33,237 bases of DNA, from IMG/VR virus record IMGVR_UViG_3300044655_001004, positions 1 to 33,237 of that record; one strand, given 5' to 3'. This document shows, piece after piece, positions 24,184 through 33,237 of the stretch; within the stretch, counting starts at the first letter, position 1, and each line of letters opens with the position of its first letter. This stretch comes from a virus. Position numbers and translations under genes: made by a program. Below the pieces are notes generated by a model. The model had not been told where the DNA came from. It ran no database searches and saw nothing but the letters and a program-made list of their open reading frames with translations.

Positions 24184-25821
24184 ATGGCCATTTCAACAAA
24201 TAATATTGGGTTATTAACAACATCGTTCAGAACTCATGATATAGAGAAATTTTATTATTCTCCTATATCGCTTTTGAGTGATACTAACGATTTGATTAGC
24301 AACATATATTGTTTTATAGGATATAGAAATCCGGATACAGCAAATTCACTGCAAACACCTATAGAATCTAATGCTTATATAAAAAGCGTTTATAAAAGTA
24401 TGTTTGCTGCTAAAAGAATAACAAACAATGAATTATCCCCGGTTATAGAAAAAATAAAGTGGACAGCAAATACATATTATGACATCTATACAGACAAAGA
24501 ATTTATATTTAAAAAAGATATTAATGGAAAATTATTAAAGAAATTTTATGTTATTAATAGATTTGACCAAGTATTTAAATGCCTATGGAATGGTAAAACT
24601 CGTAGCAATACTTATAACATTACATCAATAACAAGATCGAATACTATAGTCTCTATAACCTATTCTGGATTAAATACATATTCCATCGGAGATTATATTA
24701 CTATACAGAATTCAAAACCTTCTGACTATAATGGAACCTATCGAGTTATATCGGCAACAAATGGAGTTGCCAATGTTGCATTTGGAATAGATGAATCCTA
24801 TAAAATAGGAGTTGCAAATACATTTATTTCTGGGGGTATGATTAATAAAGCACCTCTATCTTCTGTAGAACCATATTTGGATTCTGGAACATTTGATACG
24901 TCTTTATTACAGATAACATCAGATGGATATAAGTGGAAATATATCTATACCATAGATAAAGGAAGAAAAGAAAAATTTTATGATAGTAATTATATTCCTG
25001 TTCCTATAAAACAAGACGAGCCACCAAATATAAATTCTACCTCATCCAAAGCGGGTAGTATAGATATCGTTGGACTTATCCAAGGAGGATCTGGATATTC
25101 TCCTGGAACTGATACAGTGGACATCAGAATAACTGGGGATGGATATAATGCAAATGCTATAGCATATGTTGCTTCAAATAGCATTGTTGATATTTTAATG
25201 ACTAACACAGGATATGGCTATACATATGCTGATATATCAATATTACCATCTACAAATTTATCTGGAAATGGCGCAAATGCTGAAATTTATATTTCTCCAA
25301 TTGGTGGTCACGGATTTGATCCAATAGAAGAGTTTGGATGTGATACTATTATGATCACTTGCGAATTTCAAGGATCGGAATCTAATAAAATACCCACCAA
25401 TTTAGAATTCAATCAATTAGGATTAATGATTAATCCATATGCATTAGATTCTGACGAATTACATGCTAATGGAAGCATATATACTATGTCAACGGTATTG
25501 TTATTAACTCCATCAATAGCACCATTTCAGCAAGGAGAACTTGTTTATCAAGGTAATAGTATAACAGATTACACGTTTATTGCAGAATGTTTATCATTTG
25601 ATACTACAACCAATGCATTATATGTTATAAATAGTGTAGGTATTCCCAGTCCAAATTATGCTATTATTGGTCATTCTTCTGGTGGATATGCAATTATATC
25701 GGGTGTTTCTAATCCAACAATGTCCAGATTTACAGGGAATATTGTTTATGTAGAAAATATCGAAACAACACAAAGAGATTCTTCAGACACCGAGCAATTT
25801 AGGCTTATTGTAAAATATTAA
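24184..25821 (+). CDS. gp8: gp8-like baseplate wedge protein with beta-module insertion
   Basis: 545 residues (T4: 334). N-terminus LLTTSFRTHDIEKFYYSP and NIYCFIGYRNPDT parallel the gp8 start (TSKFRTEKMLNFY, FITFGR). Later YKWKYIYTIDKGRKEKFYDSNYIPVP fits gp8's WEYLFEI and YIVVPWP region. Residues 295-375 are a GGSGY module (LIQGGSGYSPGTDTVDI ... NTGYGYTYADI). It dimerises in the wedge beside gp7 and gp10. Begins two bases after gp7. Confidence 0.8.
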   Translation: MAISTNNIGLLTTSFRTHDIEKFYYSPISLLSDTNDLISNIYCFIGYRNPDTANSLQTPIESNAYIKSVYKSMFAAKRITNNELSPVIEKIKWTANTYYDIYTDKEFIFKKDINGKLLKKFYVINRFDQVFKCLWNGKTRSNTYNITSITRSNTIVSITYSGLNTYSIGDYITIQNSKPSDYNGTYRVISATNGVANVAFGIDESYKIGVANTFISGGMINKAPLSSVEPYLDSGTFDTSLLQITSDGYKWKYIYTIDKGRKEKFYDSNYIPVPIKQDEPPNINSTSSKAGSIDIVGLIQGGSGYSPGTDTVDIRITGDGYNANAIAYVASNSIVDILMTNTGYGYTYADISILPSTNLSGNGANAEIYISPIGGHGFDPIEEFGCDTIMITCEFQGSESNKIPTNLEFNQLGLMINPYALDSDELHANGSIYTMSTVLLLTPSIAPFQQGELVYQGNSITDYTFIAECLSFDTTTNALYVINSVGIPSPNYAIIGHSSGGYAIISGVSNPTMSRFTGNIVYVENIETTQRDSSDTEQFRLIVKY

Positions 25822-25830
25822 GGAAAAAAT

Positions 25831-28800
25831 ATGGCATTAACATTCCAAAATGGTCCATACTGGGACGACTTCGACACTAATAAAAATTTCCACAGAATTC
25901 TATTTAAGCCTGGATATGCTGTCCAAGCAAGAGAATTAACTCAAGCCCAAACAATTTTACAAAATCAAATTACTAAATTTGGTAATCATATTTTTAAAAA
26001 TCATTCTATTGTTTCTGGTGCTGGAACCACTTTAAATTTTAGTGTTTATTTTCTAAAGTTAGAGCCATTTGACCAATTTGACAATGAAATAATTGCCGCA
26101 GATTTTAATAATGTCACCGTTACAAATTCTGATGGGACTATTGTTGCCAAAGTAGTTCACACAGCAGAAAAATTCGTTGATAATACCGGAGCGGTGGTAG
26201 ATCCACCTACATTAATATTATCATATACTTCCGGAGAACATTTTACCAGCGGAGACACCGTAATAATTGTAGATACTGATATTTCCGCAATAGTTATCGA
26301 TGCCAATTCACTATATCAGCCAAGTACTGGAAAATCTTCTATTGCATCCATATCAGATGGAGTAATGTATATCGATGGATATTTCGTTTCTGTTCAACAA
26401 CAAACTGTTTCCGTAGATGAATATTCCGATGCTCCCTCTGCAAGAGTTGGACTTTCTATCAGCGAATCAATATTTGACTATAATGATGATCCATCTTTAT
26501 TAGATCCTGCTCTCGGTTCTTCCAATTTCCAAGCTCCTGGTGCTGATAGATATAAAATATTACTGACTCTTATATCAAAACCTCTTGTCATAGACGAAGA
26601 CGAGACATTTATTGAATTATTAAGAATCGATGCTGGTAAGTTATTAAAATCCGTACAATTTACAGAATATTCTATTATAGATGATTATTTTGCTAGACGA
26701 ACATTTGACACAAACGGAGATTTTATCTCAGAAAAATTCAAATTAACTACGGAATCGATACCATCTTCTAGCAATACCTTCATGGTAAAAGTTGGTCCCG
26801 GAAAAGCATTTGTTAGAGGATATGTAGTAGAAAATCAAAGTGATGCTTCTTTTGTATGTCACAAAGCAAGAGATTATAACACAGTAGAAAATTCTACAAT
26901 GTTTATGGGATATGGGAATTACCTATATTGTGATACTGTAACAGGATTAATAGATCAAAAAGGATACCAATCAGTAGATTTCCATGTTGTAAAAACACCC
27001 GCCAATTTGACTAATACTTCTTCCGCTCAATACATTGCAACAAAAGCTGGTACTGCAAAAATTAGAGGCATGGATTTCCAATTTGCTCCAAATTCAGCAA
27101 ATTCCAAATCTTTCATTTATAAAATGTCTTTCGTTGATATACAAACTAATACATTAACAGGATATTCAGCTAACACATACGAAGTCAATAATTCAATTGT
27201 ATTACCATCAACATTTTCGTCCACCGCAAATGCGTATAAAGGTTTATATATAACCATCGATAGTGGAGTTGATGCTGGAGATTTATTACAAATAATTTCG
27301 TATAATGGTACTAATAAAGTAGCGCAGTTAAATAAATCATTTAGAAGAACCCCAGAAGCGAACGTTTCATTTAAATTATTATTTACTACAAAAGATTTTG
27401 AATCTTTCTATGCTCAATCTAACACTGTTACAAAAGGAATAATTAATAGTTCTAGTAAAGTTAATGGAGTAGATTCTGGTGATGTTGTCTTTTCAAATGT
27501 TTCTGAACAAGAATTAATTTATCCATTCGAAAATAGTTTCATTAAAGAAAATTCTATAACAAATTCAAGTTATCATTCGTGGATAAAATTCGAAAATAAA
27601 CCAATAAATGGTTCTATTCAAGTTCCAGGAACAGGAGTAATGGAATTTGAAATTGGTACTGATGGTGTCCTAAACACATCGGAAATAAACGAAAACTTCA
27701 TTTGTGTTATAAGAAATCCAGGAACATCTGGATTGGCATATGGTGATATAATTTCTTTTTCCGGAAGTTCTACAGATGGTATAACTATAAGTTCTTTATC
27801 CACAACAGCAACAATCAACAAAAGCACATGGACTTCAACTACAATCGATATCTATGCCAAAGTTTGGATTAAAAACGCAAACGATCCAACATATGTACAA
27901 AAAACAAAAACAATTGTTAGTGCAAATGTATCTAGTGTTAATTATACCGGAACCCAAGTAACTACAAATGTGCATGTCGATCTTGTAAATGCTCAAGTAT
28001 ATTATAAAAAAGGAACATTTAATAGCACAAAACAATCTCTGTATATCGCAGATGTTAGAAGAATAATTAAGATTATTGATACACAAAGAGCAAATACTGT
28101 TCCAACTGCTAGTATGTTGACAAATCCTCTTTATGATGTAACTAGATATTATTCGTTCGATAATGGACAACGAGATAATTATTACGATCATGCATCTTTA
28201 TCATTAATTAATGGTTCTCCTGCACCAAAAGGAAATTTATTAGTTCTGCTTTCATATTTCAATCATACCGGAGGAGATGGATTCTTCATCGGAGATTCAT
28301 ATCTAAATGTTCCATACGAAAGTATTCCAAAATATATTTCAAAATCCGGGAAAACATATAATCTTAGAGATTCTATCGATTTTAGACCAAAAGTTAAAAA
28401 TGCAAATTCATCATTTGCATTTGAAGATTCTGTTTCAAGTTCCCCAATCGGGATTCCGGTAGACGGAACAAATCTGGTATCGGATTATTCCTATTATCTG
28501 GGGAGAAAAGATATTATTGTAATCTCAAAAGATAAATCAATATCTTTGATCGAAGGGATTTCTTCTACAAATCCAAAAGAACCAAAAGAACCGGATGGAT
28601 CGATAATTATCGGCAGACTGACCCATGAGCCATATACTTCATATGTTCCTGGAGAAGATACTGTCGGAACGTCTTCTTCTCTAAACGTACAGTTTGTAAA
28701 TCATAAGCGTTGGAGAATGGAAGATATTACTTCACTAGAAGAACGAGTTAACAGATTAGAATATTACACATCTTTAAGTAACATAGAACAGAGTGCAAAA

Positions 28801-31800
28801 AATCTTCAAATTCCCGACGAGTTTGGTAACAATAGATTTAAAAATGGCATTTTAACAGACGACTTTACTTCATACAAAGTCGCAGATGCTTATAGTCAAG
28901 ATTTGGCTTGTTCAATTTCTCAAGCAAAAAGAAAGTTATTTGCTAGAACAGATGTCGCAAATTATCCATTATTTTTAAGAGATGCATTATATAGTAATGG
29001 TGTTGTCAGAGATTCTGATGATTTAAATTATAAAGTACATTATGATGGGTTGATTTCATATGCAACTCTTCCATATAATACAATGCCTCTAGCGACACAA
29101 CCATATGCTACAGGAACGGTCAATTTGAATCCGTTTATGTTCATTGGAATTGAAGGAGTTTGTTATATAAGTCCATCTATTGATAATTGGATTTCAACTT
29201 CAAGACTCCCAGACATTTTAATCTCTTCCACAGATCCAGGATTTAGGGTTTCTGTAGAATCTAATACTAATAATGTATTTGCGGATTATCAAACTATAAC
29301 GTCTACAGAAAGACCTCCAGTAACGACTACCAGTGAAATACAGTTTAAAACTAATACCACCGATTATGGCGATCCTAACAGAAATTTCCCATCTTTAATG
29401 ACAGAAGATGAGGTATTGGATTTCTTTACTTTATATGGATCTGAAGAATATTATGGAGGAAAACCGTTATTTAATGCTGCTATACTAGGGTTAGTTCCTC
29501 CTCTAAAAACAAAACCAATTCCAACGGGAGTTACAATAATAAATTGGGGTGCTGGAGGATATTTGGGACATTTACAGGCAACCATAGCACAGTTCCTTTG
29601 GGAAAAATATAGTAAGACTGGTCTTTGGTCTGGTATTGGAACCACGACTTTATCAACGGTTTCAACAAGCACAGATACCCAAACAACAGATGTTAAAATT
29701 TGGGGAAATTGGCAAAATGTTACTGATACATTTGATCAAAATAATGGGTTTGTAACCGATGTATCAATGAATCCTTATATTAGATCTCAACAGATTCAAT
29801 TCGTTGCAAAGGATTTATTGGTAAATAGCCCAATGAGTTGTTTCTTCGATGGTGTTGATATTACTAATAGAATTAGACAATCCAATATTATAGAAGTCAA
29901 TAATACAGTATTATACTCAAATATTAGATCAAAATTAATTCCAGTAACTAAAACATTCCAAGTTGGAGATGTTTTGGCATATTATGATACATCGACAACT
30001 TCGTATAAAAAATTCGCAAAAGTTGTTAATGTTCACACCAACACTTCAACTCAAATTTATAATAGTGCAAATGTTAATATTGGTGTCATATTAAGACAAA
30101 AACTGGATCTAGGATCTGATGTAGATTCTACCATTTATGTTAAAAATAATAACCTCAATTCAAATGTATTTGCTTTAACTATAAATGGTGCTGGTGCTAC
30201 TACTGGAATAAAAGCCCAAGCAAATCTTGCTTCTATATCAAGACTTTCTGGAAAAATAAAGAAACAATATAGCAGTAATCAAATAGTTATTCCTAGAATG
30301 TATTCTGGAGAATTTACGAATAATCAATCAAAATATATTGATAGAGATTTATTTGTTATATATCCAGACACCCAAATCAGTTATAGAATTGTTTCTGGTA
30401 GAGAAGATAATACAAATAATGAAATTGTATTGATGACAAATAATAATTCTACTATTGCTGTCAATTCTATTGCAAACGCAATATTTGATATCAAACCAAT
30501 AAATCCATCTGGAACATTGAGAAGTGATAGAGTTGGATCTGTTTCTGGAACATTCTATCTTCAAGGAAATCAATTTAAAACCGGAGAAAAGATTTTTAGA
30601 GTGGATAATAGAACCGGAGGAAATTCTGGAACAGAAACTACATTTGCTCAAACTAAGTTCTTTGCTTCATCTTTAAATGTTCAAAAACAGAATTTGAACT
30701 TCTCTTCAGATCCAAGTAAAATCTCTGGTAGCAAAACTACTAGTAGTAGTTCTAATACCGTTAATACAGTTAAACAAACATATGCCTCTACAAAAATTGT
30801 AAATTATGTAGATCCTGTATGTCAATCATTTATAGTATATTCGAACGAAGCACCCAATGGAGCATTTGTTAAATCGGTTAAATTGTTCTTCAAAACAAAG
30901 CCAACAACCCATAATTCTCCTGTCACTGTATCGATATTAGAGACTATAAATGGATATCCTTCTGGAGACTTTTTGCCACATGCTACCGTGGTGTTGAATA
31001 CAGATGAGATTAACGTATCAGAATCTCCTAGTATCGAAGACGAATCTACATGGACGGAATTTGTATTCCCTGTTCCTGTATATATTCGACCAGAAACCAT
31101 GTATGCATTATTGGTAAGAACAAATTCTAATGAATATTTCATATGGACTGCAGAATTAGGTGAGTATGCTTTATCAAGCACAGCAGGAGGACTTACAAAT
31201 TATAAAATTGCTCAGACTCCATATATTGGAGAATTATTCTTATCTCAAAATACAATAACATGGGCAGCAGATCAAAATAAAGATTTGATGTTCCAATTGA
31301 CTAGATGTGATTTTGATGTTAGTAAAAACCCATCTATAGATTTCGTGGTTCCAACGAAATTACCACAAAGACATTTAGTAGATAATGCTATTTCGTATTT
31401 GGAGGATGCAAATACTGTTGCCGAATTCGGTTCTTCCTATACAACAAATCAAGATAGATTAATCAGCGCCTTTAATGTAACGGCATCTGATTTGACTTTC
31501 GATGTTGCTCCAATAAGATATACGTATAAAGCAACTATAGCGTCTCCAAGAGAAACTGAGGTATTCCCACATCCAATAACTCCGGGAAAATATGGAACTG
31601 CTACTTATGATGACATATATTTGGACGATGGTAAGGGAGAAAGAATTTTAGTTGCAAATTCGGCAAATTCCTTTGTTTTAACAGCAACATTAAGTTCTAG
31701 AGATTCTTTCATAAGTCCTGTAATTTCGGAATCCGGAACAACTTTATATGGAGTAAAATGGGCTATCAATGATTTAGGATTGGCAAATAATAATTTTATT

Positions 31801-32466
31801 ATTATCGATGGTGGTACTGGATATTCTAATAGTTCCGTGATAACTATTAGCAGAACTTCTAATACTACTGGAGAAACTGCTATCGTTAATCCTGTTGTAA
31901 AAGCAAATGGAGAAATAGATAGAATTGATGTTATCTATCCTGGATCTGGTTATGCTTCTACTCCAACAATAACAATAGATGATCCAAGTAGAAGCGGGAA
32001 TTCTAATGCTGAAATTATCATTGCAGGAGAAACATCTTCCAGAGGAGGAAATGCACTTCTAAGATATATCACAAAACCAGTGACTCTTGCCCCAGGATTT
32101 GATGCTGGTGATATTAGAGTATATTTTACAGCATATAGACCAGTAAATTCTGACATTTATGTTTATTATAAAATATTGGATAGAAATGATGTTCAACAGT
32201 TTGCAGATGGTGATTGGCAATTGATGACTATGATATCAGGAGATTCATTATATTCATCTTCTAGAAATGATGTTAGAGAATTTGTTGCTGCACCGGGAAT
32301 AGATTTAGTTGCTGATAATAAAGTTTCTTATGTAAGTAAATCTTCTGGAGAAACATATATCAACTTCTATCAATTTGCTATAAAAATTGTATTGTCTTCT
32401 CCCGATTCAACAAGAGTTCCATATTTAATAGATTTAAGAGCTATTGCATTACCAGAGGCAATTTAA
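25831..32466 (+). CDS. Giant baseplate/fibre structural protein (DUF4815-type N-terminus)
   Basis: 2211 residues, largest gene here. Start GPYWDDFDTNKNFHRILFKPGYAVQARELTQAQTILQNQI matches the widespread N-terminus of cyanophage structural proteins that I associate with DUF4815. About 740-870: RRIIKIIDTQRANTVP, FDNGQRDNYYDH and LRDSIDFRPKVKNAN, also of this family. About 1660-1790: CQSFIV...APNGAFVKSVKLFFKTKP, GYPSG and RPETMYALLVRTNSNEYFIW, a beta-sandwich-like segment. About 1990-2070: GGTGYSNS and PGSGYASTPTITI, the beta module shared with gp53/6/7/8. It takes the place of T4 genes 9-10, so an outer-wedge or fibre-attachment role is likely but inferred. SD AAGGAAA precedes ATG. Confidence 0.8.
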   Translation: MALTFQNGPYWDDFDTNKNFHRILFKPGYAVQARELTQAQTILQNQITKFGNHIFKNHSIVSGAGTTLNFSVYFLKLEPFDQFDNEIIAADFNNVTVTNSDGTIVAKVVHTAEKFVDNTGAVVDPPTLILSYTSGEHFTSGDTVIIVDTDISAIVIDANSLYQPSTGKSSIASISDGVMYIDGYFVSVQQQTVSVDEYSDAPSARVGLSISESIFDYNDDPSLLDPALGSSNFQAPGADRYKILLTLISKPLVIDEDETFIELLRIDAGKLLKSVQFTEYSIIDDYFARRTFDTNGDFISEKFKLTTESIPSSSNTFMVKVGPGKAFVRGYVVENQSDASFVCHKARDYNTVENSTMFMGYGNYLYCDTVTGLIDQKGYQSVDFHVVKTPANLTNTSSAQYIATKAGTAKIRGMDFQFAPNSANSKSFIYKMSFVDIQTNTLTGYSANTYEVNNSIVLPSTFSSTANAYKGLYITIDSGVDAGDLLQIISYNGTNKVAQLNKSFRRTPEANVSFKLLFTTKDFESFYAQSNTVTKGIINSSSKVNGVDSGDVVFSNVSEQELIYPFENSFIKENSITNSSYHSWIKFENKPINGSIQVPGTGVMEFEIGTDGVLNTSEINENFICVIRNPGTSGLAYGDIISFSGSSTDGITISSLSTTATINKSTWTSTTIDIYAKVWIKNANDPTYVQKTKTIVSANVSSVNYTGTQVTTNVHVDLVNAQVYYKKGTFNSTKQSLYIADVRRIIKIIDTQRANTVPTASMLTNPLYDVTRYYSFDNGQRDNYYDHASLSLINGSPAPKGNLLVLLSYFNHTGGDGFFIGDSYLNVPYESIPKYISKSGKTYNLRDSIDFRPKVKNANSSFAFEDSVSSSPIGIPVDGTNLVSDYSYYLGRKDIIVISKDKSISLIEGISSTNPKEPKEPDGSIIIGRLTHEPYTSYVPGEDTVGTSSSLNVQFVNHKRWRMEDITSLEERVNRLEYYTSLSNIEQSAKNLQIPDEFGNNRFKNGILTDDFTSYKVADAYSQDLACSISQAKRKLFARTDVANYPLFLRDALYSNGVVRDSDDLNYKVHYDGLISYATLPYNTMPLATQPYATGTVNLNPFMFIGIEGVCYISPSIDNWISTSRLPDILISSTDPGFRVSVESNTNNVFADYQTITSTERPPVTTTSEIQFKTNTTDYGDPNRNFPSLMTEDEVLDFFTLYGSEEYYGGKPLFNAAILGLVPPLKTKPIPTGVTIINWGAGGYLGHLQATIAQFLWEKYSKTGLWSGIGTTTLSTVSTSTDTQTTDVKIWGNWQNVTDTFDQNNGFVTDVSMNPYIRSQQIQFVAKDLLVNSPMSCFFDGVDITNRIRQSNIIEVNNTVLYSNIRSKLIPVTKTFQVGDVLAYYDTSTTSYKKFAKVVNVHTNTSTQIYNSANVNIGVILRQKLDLGSDVDSTIYVKNNNLNSNVFALTINGAGATTGIKAQANLASISRLSGKIKKQYSSNQIVIPRMYSGEFTNNQSKYIDRDLFVIYPDTQISYRIVSGREDNTNNEIVLMTNNNSTIAVNSIANAIFDIKPINPSGTLRSDRVGSVSGTFYLQGNQFKTGEKIFRVDNRTGGNSGTETTFAQTKFFASSLNVQKQNLNFSSDPSKISGSKTTSSSSNTVNTVKQTYASTKIVNYVDPVCQSFIVYSNEAPNGAFVKSVKLFFKTKPTTHNSPVTVSILETINGYPSGDFLPHATVVLNTDEINVSESPSIEDESTWTEFVFPVPVYIRPETMYALLVRTNSNEYFIWTAELGEYALSSTAGGLTNYKIAQTPYIGELFLSQNTITWAADQNKDLMFQLTRCDFDVSKNPSIDFVVPTKLPQRHLVDNAISYLEDANTVAEFGSSYTTNQDRLISAFNVTASDLTFDVAPIRYTYKATIASPRETEVFPHPITPGKYGTATYDDIYLDDGKGERILVANSANSFVLTATLSSRDSFISPVISESGTTLYGVKWAINDLGLANNNFIIIDGGTGYSNSSVITISRTSNTTGETAIVNPVVKANGEIDRIDVIYPGSGYASTPTITIDDPSRSGNSNAEIIIAGETSSRGGNALLRYITKPVTLAPGFDAGDIRVYFTAYRPVNSDIYVYYKILDRNDVQQFADGDWQLMTMISGDSLYSSSRNDVREFVAAPGIDLVADNKVSYVSKSSGETYINFYQFAIKIVLSSPDSTRVPYLIDLRAIALPEAI

Positions 32467-32467
32467 T

Positions 32468-32683
32468 ATGTTAAGTAGAGTAAAAGGAACAGATTTTTTA
32501 CGAGATTCTAATAATATGGCTTTACTAAATAATAATACTGCAGAGTTAGAATCGTATAAAACTAGAAGACAACAAATGAAAAGACAACAGGAAGAAATGG
32601 ATACTATTAAAGAAGAAATTTCTTCCGTCAAAAATGACATCTCGGAAATTAAGCAGTTATTATTAAAAGCATTAAATAAATAA
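32468..32683 (+). CDS. Small coiled-coil protein
   Basis: 71 residues. Residues 1-25 (MLSRVKGTDFLRDSNNMALLN) are followed by a long amphipathic helix rich in Gln/Lys/Glu with heptad Ile/Val/Leu positions (MDTIKEEISSVKNDISEIKQLLLKAL). Probably an oligomeric assembly or connector protein for the flanking baseplate and fibre proteins. I recall similar small proteins after the DUF4815 gene in related phages, without a known function. ATG 32468 begins just past the stop of the giant gene. Confidence 0.75.
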   Translation: MLSRVKGTDFLRDSNNMALLNNNTAELESYKTRRQQMKRQQEEMDTIKEEISSVKNDISEIKQLLLKALNK

Positions 32684-32694
32684 AGGATAGATAA

Positions 32695-33237
32695 ATGCCA
32701 ATAGTACAAATATCTTTAGCAAACACATTCTTCGAATGGCTTGGTACTACAGTAAATCTTGTTCACTATGCAAATTTACTAGAAACGGGAAATTATGAAA
32801 AATCTTCGAATACATTATTCATAAATTCTCCCGGAACAGGGTTTGTTTGTAATTCTTCGGCAGCTTTTAATAATCCAACAAACTTCAATAATCCGGGAAC
32901 ATCTATTTCGGTTTTGAATGATGGATCATTCTCATCTAATATTCATGTATCAAAATTAATAAATCTTCCAGGATTTGTAGTTAGTAATACCGGAATATCT
33001 ACAAATAATTTTACATTAAGTGTTTCTACAAACACTGTTTTTGTTTCTAATACTTTAAATGCAAATGCAAATACATTAAATATTACGACAAAAGGAGATT
33101 CTAGATTTTTATCTAATACCATTGTAGTAAATAGTAATACAACAACATCAAATGCAAATACATTAAATATTAGAGCTATTACGGCAAACGTATTATCAAA
33201 TAATGCTATTTTAACCAGCAATGCTATCACATCAACT
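32695..33237 (+). CDS. Tail-fibre-like structural protein, N-terminal part
   Basis: 181 codons to the window edge, no stop. N-terminus ISLANTFFEWLGTTVNLVHYAN (about 6-27) resembles the short attachment segment at the start of many phage fibre or virion proteins. The rest is Asn/Thr/Ser-rich with repeated beta-type units (SNTLNANANTLNI, SNANTLNI), typical of trimeric fibre shafts. AAGGATAG precedes ATG 32695. An opposite-strand frame here is a shadow. Fibre identity is inferred; the C-terminus is missing. Confidence 0.75.
   Translation, partial: MPIVQISLANTFFEWLGTTVNLVHYANLLETGNYEKSSNTLFINSPGTGFVCNSSAAFNNPTNFNNPGTSISVLNDGSFSSNIHVSKLINLPGFVVSNTGISTNNFTLSVSTNTVFVSNTLNANANTLNITTKGDSRFLSNTIVVNSNTTTSNANTLNIRAITANVLSNNAILTSNAITST
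33062..33172 (+). repeat. 24-base direct repeat in the fibre-like gene
   Basis: CAAATGCAAATACATTAAAT and the next four bases occur identically at 33062-33085 and 33149-33172. The period is 87 bases (29 codons), giving NANTLNI each time. Probably part of a longer shaft-repeat series beyond the edge. Confidence 0.7.

Noticed and set aside
25626-25633. Exact TATAAATA inside the gp8-like gene, 198 bases before the giant gene
   Set aside because: Within coding sequence and far from the start. Several such 8-mers are expected by chance per strand in DNA this AT-rich.
27835-28191. Minus-strand open frames within the 2211-residue gene (also 30349-30651 and 30822-31181)
   Set aside because: They lie wholly inside a clearly homologous plus-strand gene, and have no ribosome site or family motif.
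1-33237. tRNA genes, integrase, attachment sites, replication origin
   Set aside because: I saw no cloverleaf-like gap or recombinase. Only a few short intergenic gaps exist, the largest 207 bases (2703-2909), and these are explained by promoters and hairpins.

Overview
The window is a segment of a T4-like (Straboviridae-related or cyanophage-like) myovirus genome. It is AT-rich and densely coded, and the open frames cover nearly everything. The evidence is a run of recognisable T4 homologues: the gp33-gp59-gp32 transcription/replication cluster, then most of the baseplate and tail-tube genes (gp26, gp51-like, gp4, gp48, gp53, gp27-like, gp5-like, gp25, gp6, gp7-like, gp8-like). T4-type late promoters (TATAAATA) sit in the divergent intergenic gaps. 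Several features resemble the 'far' T4 relatives of marine and freshwater bacteria more than T4 itself: gp32 without cysteine zinc ligands, gp5 without a lysozyme domain, and a very large N-terminal DUF4815-type structural protein. The host is bacterial, and a secreted RlpA-like protein points to a diderm host. The host species cannot be read from the sequence.

Layout. (1) 1-2702, minus strand: two related late proteins (the first runs off the left edge), both starting MLxFKQF, possibly internal head proteins. They are separated by a hairpin terminator whose loop carries a late promoter. (2) 2910-5113, plus strand: a late secreted RlpA-like protein, then gp33 (late-transcription coactivator), gp59 (helicase loader) and gp32 (single-stranded DNA binding). 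(3) 5121-5144: a strong bidirectional terminator between convergent operons. (4) 5143-13215, minus strand, read from the right: gp4, a conserved myovirus protein, a tail-tube-family protein with a 16-unit proline-rich mosaic repeat, gp26, a small gp51-like protein, and a 1309-residue glycine-rich protein with a lytic transglycosylase and an M15-like peptidase domain (tape-measure candidate). (5) 13234-13256: two back-to-back late promoters. (6) 13287 to the right edge, plus strand: gp48, a nuclease-less homing-endonuclease relic, gp53, gp27-like, gp5-like, gp25, gp6, gp7-like, gp8-like, a 2211-residue structural protein, a 71-residue coiled-coil protein and the start of a fibre-like protein.

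How the genes work together. gp33 helps the phage sigma factor and clamp fire the TATAAATA promoters. gp59 and gp32 support replication, which in T4 is coupled to late transcription. The late operons then build the head interior, tail tube, hub and wedges. Peptidoglycan degradation, done by gp5 in T4, appears to have moved to the long glycine-rich protein.

Most interesting signals: a canonical double slippery tract exactly at the gp26/gp51-like overlap, which would fuse the two proteins as in lambda G/GT; the terminator-promoter nesting at 839-879; the mosaic proline-rich cassettes on a tail-tube protein; and a 'GGSGY' beta module recurring in five baseplate genes.
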